41,252 nt of DNA from a virus: positions 1 to 41,252 of IMG/VR virus record IMGVR_UViG_3300033148_002564. One strand, 5' to 3'. Under the pieces are notes generated by a model. It did no database searches and had not been told where the DNA came from. It saw only the letters and a list, made by a program, of their open reading frames with translations. Position 1 is the first letter of the stretch, and the number at the start of each line of letters is the position of its first letter. The translations under genes were made by a program, and so were the position numbers. Positions 22,613 through 29,310 of this stretch are shown one piece after another.

Positions 22613-23281
22613 ATGAACAAAATATTATACAAATCACTACCGACAAACAAAGCTCCTCATGGTCACAAATTCCGTCTTAACAAGTGGTATAAAACAAAAG
22701 GAGAGTTAAAGATGTGTTGCAACGGATTTCATGCTTCTGAAAATATTGTAGATGCTATGGGACATGTAGATGCCGGCTGGATAGCAAAGGTTGAAGTAAG
22801 AGGTGAATCAATTATAGAAGATAGTAAGCAATGCTGGTCTGAAATGAGAATAGTCAAGTTGAAAAAGTGGACTAAAAAAGATTCCATGGCATTTGCTATT
22901 TATGCCGCTGAACTTGTAATAGATATTTTTGAAAAAGAATATCCTGAAGATAAAAGACCGAGAGAAGCTATAGAGGCTGCTAGAAAAGTATTAGAAAAAG
23001 ACACCAAGAAAAACAGGGATGCTGCTGCGATTGCTTGGATTGCTGTTAGGGATGCTAGGATTGCTGTTAGGGATCCTGCTAGGATTGCTGCTAGGATTGC
23101 TGTTGAGATTGCTTGGGATGCTGCTAGGGAGGTTGGGGTTGCTAGGGAGGTTGGGGTTGCTGCTTGGATTGCTGTTGAGATTGCTTGGATTGCTAGGATT
23201 GTTGCTGATATTGCTCGGGATGCTGGAGATAAAGTAATAAAAAAGTGTCATAACTTTGCTATTAAAAGAGTTAAGTTGTGA
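22613..23281 (+). CDS. KGFHA-type phage protein with Ala/Ile/Arg repeat tail
   Basis: A 222-residue protein. Residues 1-65 match a phage domain marked by KMCCNGFHASENIVDAM and VEVRGESI. A helical linker follows, then residues 140-205 are degenerate repeats built on DARIAVRD, ARIAVEIAW and REVGVA, encoded by imperfect GATTGCTGTTAGG-like units. Phage proteins of this plan vary greatly in repeat number. Function unknown. Confidence 0.6.
   Translation: MNKILYKSLPTNKAPHGHKFRLNKWYKTKGELKMCCNGFHASENIVDAMGHVDAGWIAKVEVRGESIIEDSKQCWSEMRIVKLKKWTKKDSMAFAIYAAELVIDIFEKEYPEDKRPREAIEAARKVLEKDTKKNRDAAAIAWIAVRDARIAVRDPARIAARIAVEIAWDAAREVGVAREVGVAAWIAVEIAWIARIVADIARDAGDKVIKKCHNFAIKRVKL
23029..23226 (+). repeat. 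Degenerate tandem repeats within a gene
   Basis: Repeated GCTAGGATTGCTGTT / GAGATTGCTTGGATT units, with GTTGGGGTTGCTAGGGAG present twice in a row. The in-frame spacing keeps the gene open. Confidence 0.7.
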
Positions 23282-23325
23282 GGAGAAGTAATAATAAGTT
23301 TAATTTAATCTTAAATAATAAAATA

Positions 23326-23679
23326 ATGACTAAAACAATCACAGTAGATGGAGTTGAGTATGCTCCAATAAATACTCAAGCTAAGAAACTAAACGACATG
23401 AAGTATGTTATTGTCAGGACTTACTCGGCTGGAGTATTCGCCGGCTATCTTAAAAGCAAAAAAGGTAAAGAAGTTGTCTTGAATAAAGCTAGACGTTTAT
23501 GGTACTGGTCTGGTGCTGCTTCATTGTCTCAACTATCAACAGATGGAGTAAGCAAACCTAAAAATTGCAAGTTCCCAGTTGAAGTAGATGAAATTAAATT
23601 GACAGAAGCGATTGAAATAATCTCTTGTACCGAAAAAGCTCGTAAGTCAATAAAAAAAGTAAAAGTATGGGAAGAATAA
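23326..23679 (+). CDS. DUF6948-like phage protein
   Basis: A 117-residue protein. The core 'YVIVRTYSAGVFAGYL', then RRLWYWSGAASLSQLSTDGV, then KFPVEVDEIKLTEAIEIISC is a familiar, strongly conserved phage family whose role is unknown. The ATG at 23326 begins the conserved part; an in-frame GTG at 23278 would add only 16 AT-rich codons, including the leader repeat, and is rejected. Confidence 0.75.
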   Translation: MTKTITVDGVEYAPINTQAKKLNDMKYVIVRTYSAGVFAGYLKSKKGKEVVLNKARRLWYWSGAASLSQLSTDGVSKPKNCKFPVEVDEIKLTEAIEIISCTEKARKSIKKVKVWEE

Positions 23680-23930
23680 TAACAGTTGGAATGAGGGGTT
23701 CCGGAGATGGCTCAGGCTTCAGCTCCGGAGATGGCTCAGGCTTCAGCTTCGGCGATGGCTCAGGCTCCAGCTTCGGAGATGGATATGGCGATGGCTCCGG
23801 AGATGGCCCCAGCTCCGTCGATGGCTCAGGATATGGCGGTGGAGATGGCACAAGCTCCGTCAATTGCTCAGGATATGGCGGTGGTTCAGGCAATGGTCAT
23901 GGCTCAGGAGATGGCTCAGGAGATGGCTGA
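23667..23930 (+). CDS. Gly/Ser/Asp repeat protein
   Basis: An 87-residue protein, nearly all DGSG, SGDG and GYG repeats after a short start (MGRIITVGMRG). It overlaps the previous gene by 13 bases. The same pair, a DUF6948-like gene followed by a GDGSG-repeat gene, is seen in other phages. The repeat is built on GGAGATGGCTCA-like 12-mers. The alternative frame is also open (Ala/Gln-rich), but the Gly-rich frame fits the known pattern. Confidence 0.6.
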   Translation: MGRIITVGMRGSGDGSGFSSGDGSGFSFGDGSGSSFGDGYGDGSGDGPSSVDGSGYGGGDGTSSVNCSGYGGGSGNGHGSGDGSGDG

Positions 23931-23977
23931 TAGAAGTAATAATAGGTTTAATTTAAAAAAATAATTAACAACCAATC

Positions 23978-24075
23978 ATGAAAATATATAAATCACAAGA
24001 AGAAGTAGAAAAAGACATTAAAGATGGATAGAGCTGCTAAAAGATAAGGGGTATAAGATTGTTAAAGATAATTAA
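23978..24075 (+). pseudogene. Broken small gene (KSQEEVEKDIKDG fragment)
   Basis: Starting at the ATG at 23978 the frame reads MKIYKSQEEVEKDIKDG and stops at a TAG. From 24031, in another frame, ELLKDKGYKIVKDN follows to a TAA at 24073. The first part resembles the N-terminus of longer phage proteins, so this looks like an internally deleted or frameshifted remnant. It could also be just a 17-codon peptide. Confidence 0.4.
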
Positions 24076-24080
24076 CCAAT

Positions 24081-24092
24081 AACTAAAGAGAT
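24081..24092 (+). repeat. Repeated leader AACTAAAGAGAT before three genes
   Basis: AACTAAAGAGAT immediately precedes the ATGs at 24093, 24333 (leader 24321-24332) and 24625 (24613-24624). A shorter CAAAGAGAT precedes the ATG at 19533. AAAGAG probably serves as the ribosome site and the stop TAA is often embedded in the repeat. Confidence 0.8.
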
Positions 24093-24326
24093 ATGAAAGA
24101 GAAAAAACAATCTAAAAAAAATGTACTTAAATTCAAAGAAGGTATGGTTGGAGTAGAGACACCACCCACGCATGTCTGTCCAGTGTGCAAAACTACAGCA
24201 TCTATTCCTGCATTAAATATATCAATCGCAGGATATGAAGGGGATTACTGTATGACTTGTTGGGCTAAACATATTGCTGAAAATGTTCCTAAGCTAGAGG
24301 AAATAACTGAAAGAGAAGGTAACTAA
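24093..24326 (+). CDS. Small zinc-ribbon protein
   Basis: A 77-residue protein with CPVCKTT near residues 29-35 and CMTCWAK near residues 54-60, a two-knuckle zinc ribbon, after a Lys-rich N-terminus. The function is not known. Carried in a series of three genes with the same leader. Confidence 0.65.
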   Translation: MKEKKQSKKNVLKFKEGMVGVETPPTHVCPVCKTTASIPALNISIAGYEGDYCMTCWAKHIAENVPKLEEITEREGN

Positions 24327-24332
24327 AGAGAT

Positions 24333-24614
24333 ATGACTGCTTCTCAATTCATTTCTAAAGCGATTGAGGGAGGGTGGGAAATGGGGGGAATGACAATAGA
24401 TGAAATTCTTATAAATCCATTGCATATACCCCTAATAATTATTGACCCCAAAGCATGGCAAGCGGTGGGTAAGGTTGAGGGGTGGATTACTAGCTGTCAG
24501 AATGTCTTAGATGACCAAAGAATTGTCGGTGATGCATGGAGAGTAAATATGCTCTTAATGATAGACGCACTAGCCGAGGGAAAGTCGATAGAAGATTTTA
24601 TTAAGACGCTTTAA
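24333..24614 (+). CDS. Unknown 93-residue phage protein
   Basis: A mainly helical, slightly acidic protein (MTASQFISKAIEGGWEMGGM; later AWRVNMLLMIDALAEGKSIEDFI). It resembles small conserved phage early proteins whose role is not established. No metal sites or membrane segments are seen. Confidence 0.6.
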   Translation: MTASQFISKAIEGGWEMGGMTIDEILINPLHIPLIIIDPKAWQAVGKVEGWITSCQNVLDDQRIVGDAWRVNMLLMIDALAEGKSIEDFIKTL

Positions 24615-24624
24615 CTAAAGAGAT

Positions 24625-24843
24625 ATGAAAACACAACAAGTGGTTAATATATTCTGTAAAGATTGCGGTAAAGATTTAAGTGATACAGACGCTAACTATG
24701 CAAAATATAAGTTTGGTTATCATTGTTGCATGGATTGCAGCCCAATAAACAAATATAATAAAAACGATATAGGGGAGAAAATAAATACTAAGGAGCAACA
24801 AGATTTTTTAGATAATAATTCGATAGAAGATATATTGTTTTAA
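24625..24843 (+). CDS. Small zinc-ribbon protein
   Basis: A 72-residue protein with FCKDCGKD at residues 10-17 and HCCMDCSP near residues 33-40, a compact zinc ribbon, and an acidic C-terminus (DNNSIEDILF). Function unknown. The gene ends with two consecutive stop codons (TAA TAA). Confidence 0.65.
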   Translation: MKTQQVVNIFCKDCGKDLSDTDANYAKYKFGYHCCMDCSPINKYNKNDIGEKINTKEQQDFLDNNSIEDILF

Positions 24844-24846
24844 TAA

Positions 24847-24960
24847 GAGCTTAATCATTTTGTATTTGATGTCAGTAAGGCTAAGAATATGTTGGGCTTT
24901 GAAGCTGGATATACATTTGAAAGAGGTTTAAAAGATATGTTCGAAACTGTGGATAAATAG
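24847..24960 (+). pseudogene. C-terminal remnant of an NAD-dependent sugar epimerase
   Basis: Between stop codons at 24844 and 24958 the frame reads ELNHFVFDVSKAKNMLGFEA then GYTFERGLKDMFETVDK. This is the characteristic C-terminus of extended short-chain dehydrogenases such as nucleotide-sugar epimerases (DVSKAK-LGF-P-Y-EGL). No start codon or Rossmann part is present, so it is a fragment left after deletion or transfer. It lies next to the phage sugar operon. Confidence 0.7.
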
Positions 24961-24991
24961 AGTTGACGTGTATACAATGATTGTATAGTAT
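24948..24991 (+). promoter_or_regulatory. Promoter with 17-bp palindromic operator
   Basis: TTGACG (24963-24968) and TAGTAT (24986-24991) are 17 bases apart. The spacer holds the perfect palindrome TATACAATGATTGTATA (24971-24987). A perfect DnaA-box 9-mer (TGTGGATAA, 24948-24956) lies just upstream. It probably drives the genes at 25166 and 25383. Confidence 0.7.
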
Positions 24992-25049
24992 AAGAGTATC
25001 AGTAACAGAAAGTACATCGACAACTGAGTAAACAATCACACACAAGCTC

Positions 25050-25086
25050 ATAACTTGCTCCAGTTATCCGGAAAAACCGGATAACT
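25050..25086 (+). promoter_or_regulatory. Leader with two mutually exclusive hairpins
   Basis: AGTTATCCGG (25062-25071) pairs perfectly with CCGGATAACT (25077-25086). The first arm can instead pair its AGTTAT with ATAACT at 25050-25055. Such competing stems are typical of attenuators or riboswitch-like leaders, although the downstream T-run is weak. Confidence 0.55.
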
Positions 25087-25108
25087 TGTTCTTAATAAGA
25101 TAATTATT

Positions 25109-25126
25109 ATTAGAAGCAATTAGAAG
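25109..25126 (+). repeat. Dispersed 18-base repeat, copy 2
   Basis: Exact second copy of ATTAGAAGCAATTAGAAG (first at 12680-12697), in the leader of the gene at 25166. Confidence 0.7.
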
Positions 25127-25165
25127 TGATCAAACCTAACTAACAACTAAAAGAGAGAAAACCTT

Positions 25166-25378
25166 ATGTATAAAGAACTTACAAAGCAAGTAACGGCGGT
25201 CGAATTTGACCAATACTTGCAAGTACAATTTTCAGGGACAACAAACATGTTTGATATTAACATGGTTGAACAATTAAGCGGATTAGACAGGGATACAATT
25301 AAGTCAATCATGGCTAACTATGATGACCTAAAAGAAGTTTATAGTGATGACTATGACGGCTACATTAAACCTAACTAA
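25166..25378 (+). CDS. Small conserved phage protein
   Basis: A 70-residue acidic protein (VEFDQYLQVQFSGTTNMFDI; LSGLDRDTIKSIMANYDDLK). The pattern 'SG.TNMFD...V..LSGL' is seen in many small phage proteins of unknown function. Its leader has AAAAGAGAG as ribosome site, and both this gene and the next start after AACCTT. Confidence 0.65.
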   Translation: MYKELTKQVTAVEFDQYLQVQFSGTTNMFDINMVEQLSGLDRDTIKSIMANYDDLKEVYSDDYDGYIKPN

Positions 25379-25382
25379 CCTT

Positions 25383-25541
25383 ATGGCAATAGCAGATTTT
25401 AACAAACCAAGAAAACCACAATGTGCAAGATGTGGAATAGAAGACGGAGACCATCAACATGATGGAAAAGACTTATGTACTGAGTGCTACAGGGAGTTAA
25501 AGAAAAAAGAATTTGATAAACAACCACTCAAGCCTAACTAA
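25383..25541 (+). CDS. Small zinc-ribbon protein
   Basis: A 52-residue protein with CARCGIEDGDHQH and CTEC, one zinc ribbon. The ATG at 25383 lies 4 bases after the preceding stop and begins MAIADFNKPRKPQ. Longer frames from 25344 read through the upstream gene and are rejected. It is the last gene before a terminator. Confidence 0.6.
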   Translation: MAIADFNKPRKPQCARCGIEDGDHQHDGKDLCTECYRELKKKEFDKQPLKPN

Positions 25542-25565
25542 CCACTAAAGATAATCTTATTTTAT

Positions 25566-25593
25566 AAACAGTTTGTAGCAACAGACTGTTTTT
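25566..25593 (+). terminator. Intrinsic terminator overlapping the next promoter
   Basis: AAACAGTTTGT (25566-25576) pairs with ACAGACTGTTT (25581-25591) over 11 positions with one G-U and an AGCA loop, followed by a run of five T. It ends the early genes. The TATAAT for the sugar operon begins three bases later. Confidence 0.75.
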
Positions 25594-25601
25594 GGTATAA
25601 T
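25593..25601 (+). promoter_or_regulatory. Extended -10 promoter of the sugar operon
   Basis: TG-G-TATAAT ends 4 bases before the ATG at 25606, so the deacetylase mRNA would have almost no leader. Confidence 0.6.
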
Positions 25602-25605
25602 AACA

Positions 25606-26187
25606 ATGTTGAAACAGAAAATAACAATATCTATAGATGATGGTTCGGAGCTTGATTGGCGAGTAGCTGGGTTATTAAGATTGTATGGGCTAAAAGCGAC
25701 CTTTTACTGGTCGCCGTATAATCCTAAACATGAAGTCATGCCGGAGGTTGCTATGAGGGAATTTATAAAAGCATATCCTGAAATGGAAATTGGGCAACAT
25801 ACATATAATCATCAAATACTGACAGAGATAACTGAATGGCAAAAAGAAATAGATTATGGTTATGATTGGCATGTTAGAGCATTTAATAAGCGTCCTAAAA
25901 TGTTTTGTTATCCGAGAGGTTATACAAGCAAAGAAATAGTTAAGTATTTAAAAACAAAATATATTGGAGCAAGGTGTGTAACGGCTATGTCAGAATTTAA
26001 AGAGTACGGAATAGGCACTACACATTTATATAATGGTGAGTGGGTAAACCGAGGCGGCCCAAATCATTATTTTATTCATAGTTGGGAAATAGATAAGTTT
26101 AATGATTGGAATAAGTTTGAGGATAAACTAAAAACAATTAAAGAGTCAGTGACTAACAGTGAGTATGTCGATCTGTATTTTAAATGA
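25606..26187 (+). CDS. Polysaccharide deacetylase (NodB/CE4 family)
   Basis: A 193-residue enzyme that removes N- or O-acetyl groups from glycans. NodB motifs are visible: Asp11-Asp12 (ISIDDGSE), His65-xxx-His69 (GQHTYNHQ), the FCYPRGY motif and a late FIHSWEID His motif. There is no signal peptide, so it may act on cytoplasmic sugar intermediates. It is the first gene of the operon; the next starts within its last 23 bases. Confidence 0.88.
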   Translation: MLKQKITISIDDGSELDWRVAGLLRLYGLKATFYWSPYNPKHEVMPEVAMREFIKAYPEMEIGQHTYNHQILTEITEWQKEIDYGYDWHVRAFNKRPKMFCYPRGYTSKEIVKYLKTKYIGARCVTAMSEFKEYGIGTTHLYNGEWVNRGGPNHYFIHSWEIDKFNDWNKFEDKLKTIKESVTNSEYVDLYFK

Positions 26188-26986
26188 TAGCTCCGGTCAA
26201 ATAGGAGGAGGATGGACTTTTCTAAGAAACTTTAAAGTCGGCCTAAAGGATATAATTGTCGATAATCCAGAAGACGCTGACGTATTGTTTATTCCCTCTG
26301 CATCAATGGTAAAACGAGATACGGTTATGTCGTGGGTTAGGGATAAGAAGATAGTTTTGAGATGTGATAACTATCTAAAACACTCAAGAAATCGCCGTAC
26401 AGGTATGTCTCGTATGCTGGATTACGCCAAAGTAGCAGATGTGGTAGTTTATCAGTCACAATGGGCAAAGTCGTTCCTAGAGCTATACAATCATTCTGAT
26501 GGGAAATCAACGGTTATACCAAACGGTTCAGAAAGGATGGTAGTAGAACCATACGAATATGATGGCAGAAAAAGATATTTATATGTCGCTGCCAACAGCG
26601 ATGAAAGTAAGGGTTGGGTAATGGCACAACAAAAGTTTATGGAGATACACCGTAAAGAAAAGGCGGAGCTATGGATAGTTGGTAGTTTCAATTCTAAACT
26701 AGTTGAGTATGGCTTTGATTTCTTTAATGATGAGAAGATAAACTATTTTGGAACAGTAGACTATAAAGAGATGGCTAAGATATATACTAGCTGTGATGCA
26801 TTTTTATATAGTTATTTTTGTGACGTTTGCCCGAATGCTCTAAACGAAGCTTTGATTTATGGGTTAGATATAGTCGATTGTTATGGGATGCTGGAAACTG
26901 GGGGAGCACCCGAACTGTGCAAAACTGGCGGTAGGACATCCGAGCAAATGTGTTATGATTACAGGGAGTTAATAAAGGGGTTATGA
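26165..26986 (+). CDS. GT4-type glycosyltransferase
   Basis: A 273-residue retaining-type glycosyltransferase. The C-terminal half is typical: KRYLYVAANSDESKGW, ELWIVGSFNSK, YFGTVDYKEMAKIYTSCDAF and the PNALNEALIYG segment that binds the nucleotide sugar. The N-terminal GGGWTFLRNF fits the acceptor domain. The ATG at 26165 was preferred to a GTG six bases earlier. The acceptor is unknown. Confidence 0.85.
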   Translation: MSICILNDSSGQIGGGWTFLRNFKVGLKDIIVDNPEDADVLFIPSASMVKRDTVMSWVRDKKIVLRCDNYLKHSRNRRTGMSRMLDYAKVADVVVYQSQWAKSFLELYNHSDGKSTVIPNGSERMVVEPYEYDGRKRYLYVAANSDESKGWVMAQQKFMEIHRKEKAELWIVGSFNSKLVEYGFDFFNDEKINYFGTVDYKEMAKIYTSCDAFLYSYFCDVCPNALNEALIYGLDIVDCYGMLETGGAPELCKTGGRTSEQMCYDYRELIKGL

Positions 26987-27315
26987 GTAAATACCTAACC
27001 AACAACTATCTTGGTATAATGTCTAGAGATGCATTAAGAGTATTTAGATATATAATAGAAAATAAAAAAGCTACCATAGTGGAGATGGAAAAAATAGTAT
27101 TTGGTAAGAAAGAAGGTAGACATTTGTCTGGTATATTATCTTCATTTAGTAAAAAAGATGGAGAGCCGTTAATAATACCAGCGGGTTACACTAAAGCAAC
27201 GAATAGAACAAGAGTAAAGTTATGGATACTAAATCCGAAGTTCAAAAAATCATTTTGGAATAAGTTAAATAAAGAATTGGATAATTATAAGCTTGAATTA
27301 AACGAATATGTCTAA
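26983..27315 (+). CDS. Small winged-helix-like protein
   Basis: A 110-residue basic protein. Residues 14-75 fit a winged helix (SRDALRVFRYIIENKKATIVEMEKIVF, then a Lys/Gly-rich wing with RTRVKLWIL). It may be a local regulator of the sugar operon. It starts at an ATGA overlap and overlaps the next gene by 8 bases. Family not firmly recognised. Confidence 0.55.
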   Translation: MSKYLTNNYLGIMSRDALRVFRYIIENKKATIVEMEKIVFGKKEGRHLSGILSSFSKKDGEPLIIPAGYTKATNRTRVKLWILNPKFKKSFWNKLNKELDNYKLELNEYV

Positions 27316-27850
27316 ATATCGAGAAGAATTAGAAGATTGGTTAAGTACCATAAAAGTTAAAGGGTCGACATTAGATGTTGGTGGAGCGCAATTACCGGTT
27401 AGAGATAGAGTAAAAAGCTGGGATGTTGATAATTATAAAATAATGGACAATGAAAATCATGATTTAATGGCTGACGAATACAGTAATATGGCAATAGACA
27501 GTCAAATAATATGGCAAAAAAAGTATGATAATGTGTTTTGTTTGGAAACGGTAATGTACACAACAGATCCCGTGCTGGCTATATTGAATTTATGCAAGGC
27601 TACAAAAGAAAATTTATATATTTCTAATCCACTTGAAGGTTATCCCGAAACTAAACCAGCTAATACAGATATGCATCGGCTATTCCCTAATTGGTGGAAG
27701 TATTGGCTGATTGAAATGGGAATGATGATAAAAGAGATGAAGATAATTGAACCTATCCAAAAAACATGGACAATAGCTGCGGTACAAAATGAAGGTTATA
27801 AGGTTTATCGCCCCCACGCTTCGGGGCTTTTAATACATGCAATAAAATGA
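27308..27850 (+). CDS. SAM-dependent methyltransferase
   Basis: A 180-residue class I methyltransferase-like protein. Motif I is degenerate (STLDVGGAQLPVRD), the acidic strand end is KSWDVDNYKIMDNENHDL, and VFCLETVMYTTDP matches the post-motif region. The second half (AKENLYISNPLEGYPET-like strand, then W-rich helix) completes the fold. In this operon it may methylate a sugar. Confidence 0.7.
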   Translation: MSKYREELEDWLSTIKVKGSTLDVGGAQLPVRDRVKSWDVDNYKIMDNENHDLMADEYSNMAIDSQIIWQKKYDNVFCLETVMYTTDPVLAILNLCKATKENLYISNPLEGYPETKPANTDMHRLFPNWWKYWLIEMGMMIKEMKIIEPIQKTWTIAAVQNEGYKVYRPHASGLLIHAIK

Positions 27851-29310
27851 AAATACTAATTTTAGATGACAAACAAGGCACGGCTATAGATATATTGGCT
27901 AACTTTATTAAGCGTCATAACTCTCAACATGAAATTGACATTATGCCATTTCATCCGAAACGTCCCGATGAGGATACGGTTAGTTTTTTGAGAGAACACT
28001 GGAAAGATTATGATTTAATTCATTGGATGTATTGGCGGTCATGGGAAAAAGCACATGAGTTAATACCTGAAATAGATAATGCCGTATCGGTGCTATCACA
28101 TTTCAATCCGTATGATGTAGATAAGTATGAGTGGAATAATTATCATAATATAAATGTTATATGCTTAGAAAGCCAGCGTGAGTCAGTGCCTTATGCCGAG
28201 ATTGTTAGATTGTCGGTAGACGAGAATTTGTGGATATATGAACCTAATAATAGTAGTAGTTTAGGCGTTTGCGCTAATAGGATTGAATCAAGTAAGGGTA
28301 TAAAAGAAGTAGCTGAAGTAGCTGATGAGCTTGGACGTGACTTTCATGTCATGGGGAGAGTGTCTAAGCCAGATTACTGGCAAGAAGTGTTAAAACATAA
28401 GTCCGTAAAGTCTCACCTTGATGTATCTTTTGACCGAATGCCTGACATATATCATAAAATGGGTATATATGTTTGTAATTCACAGGATAATTTTGAGACC
28501 GGCCCGATGCCACCTATAGAGGCGATGCTATCCGGTGTACCTGTAGTCAGTAGAAAAGTCGGCACTATAGGAGAAGTGTTTAGTGATAAGGAAGTATTGT
28601 TTTATGACACTAAAGACGATATGAAAAAAGCTATTAAGAAGCTTGATGACAATGAGTTTAGAAAAACATTAACGCAAAATGCATGGAACGAAGCTAAGAG
28701 TTACAATTCATATCGTTTTGCTAGAGAGTATAACGAGATATATCATCGAACCTTATATCCTAATAGTCCGTTAGTATCCATAATTATACCGACTATTCCA
28801 GACCGATTGGAAAATATACAGAAGATAAAAGAGAGTATCGTCAATCAGAATTACAAGAATGTTGAGATAATAATCGAGGTGGACAATGAAGATGGTTATA
28901 ATCTGGCTAAGTCAAGGAATAAAGCTATTGTAAAATCACATGGACAGTATCTGTTATTTTTAGATGACAGGTTAAGACTAAAAGATGAAGCTATAAATAA
29001 GTTTGTAGACCAGCACGAAAATAAAGAGAAGTTATTTTTGTGGGGTAATAAAGGAGCAGGACGTAGGCGTTTTATAGAAAACTTTAGTTTCTGTCGCAGG
29101 CAAGATTTAATAAATGCAGGGATGTTTAATGAAAGAATTGATTGTTACGGCGGTATGAGCCAAGAGATAAGAACAAGACTTGAACGACAAGATTGGGAAT
29201 TTGGGTTTTGTGAAGCGGAAGCCGAAGAGGTACAAAGCAGCAAGTCCAAATGGAATAGAAAATCTGATATAATAAAAGCTAAGAACATTATTTATTCATT
29301 GGGGTTATGA
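27847..29310 (+). CDS. Two-domain glycosyltransferase (GT4 + GT2)
   Basis: A 487-residue fusion. Residues 1-300 form a GT4-like enzyme (FGVCANRIESSKG-like strand at about 138-150, DFHVMGRV, ETGPMPPIEAMLSGVPVVSR). From residue 308 a GT2 domain begins (PLVSIIIPTIPDRLENIQKI, IIIEVDNEDGYNLAKSRNK, LLFLDDRLRL with the metal-binding DD). The enzyme could add two sugars in turn. Confidence 0.85.
   Translation: MKILILDDKQGTAIDILANFIKRHNSQHEIDIMPFHPKRPDEDTVSFLREHWKDYDLIHWMYWRSWEKAHELIPEIDNAVSVLSHFNPYDVDKYEWNNYHNINVICLESQRESVPYAEIVRLSVDENLWIYEPNNSSSLGVCANRIESSKGIKEVAEVADELGRDFHVMGRVSKPDYWQEVLKHKSVKSHLDVSFDRMPDIYHKMGIYVCNSQDNFETGPMPPIEAMLSGVPVVSRKVGTIGEVFSDKEVLFYDTKDDMKKAIKKLDDNEFRKTLTQNAWNEAKSYNSYRFAREYNEIYHRTLYPNSPLVSIIIPTIPDRLENIQKIKESIVNQNYKNVEIIIEVDNEDGYNLAKSRNKAIVKSHGQYLLFLDDRLRLKDEAINKFVDQHENKEKLFLWGNKGAGRRRFIENFSFCRRQDLINAGMFNERIDCYGGMSQEIRTRLERQDWEFGFCEAEAEEVQSSKSKWNRKSDIIKAKNIIYSLGL

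Noticed and set aside
22991-23251. Minus-strand Asn/Ser/Pro-rich frame and + strand Leu/Gly-rich frame
   Set aside because: Both are by-products of the repeat tail of the gene at 22613.
23594-23964. Minus-strand Pro/Glu-rich frame and + strand Ala/Gln-rich frame
   Set aside because: Both arise from the 12-base repeats of the Gly-rich gene at 23667, whose pattern is the one seen in other phages.
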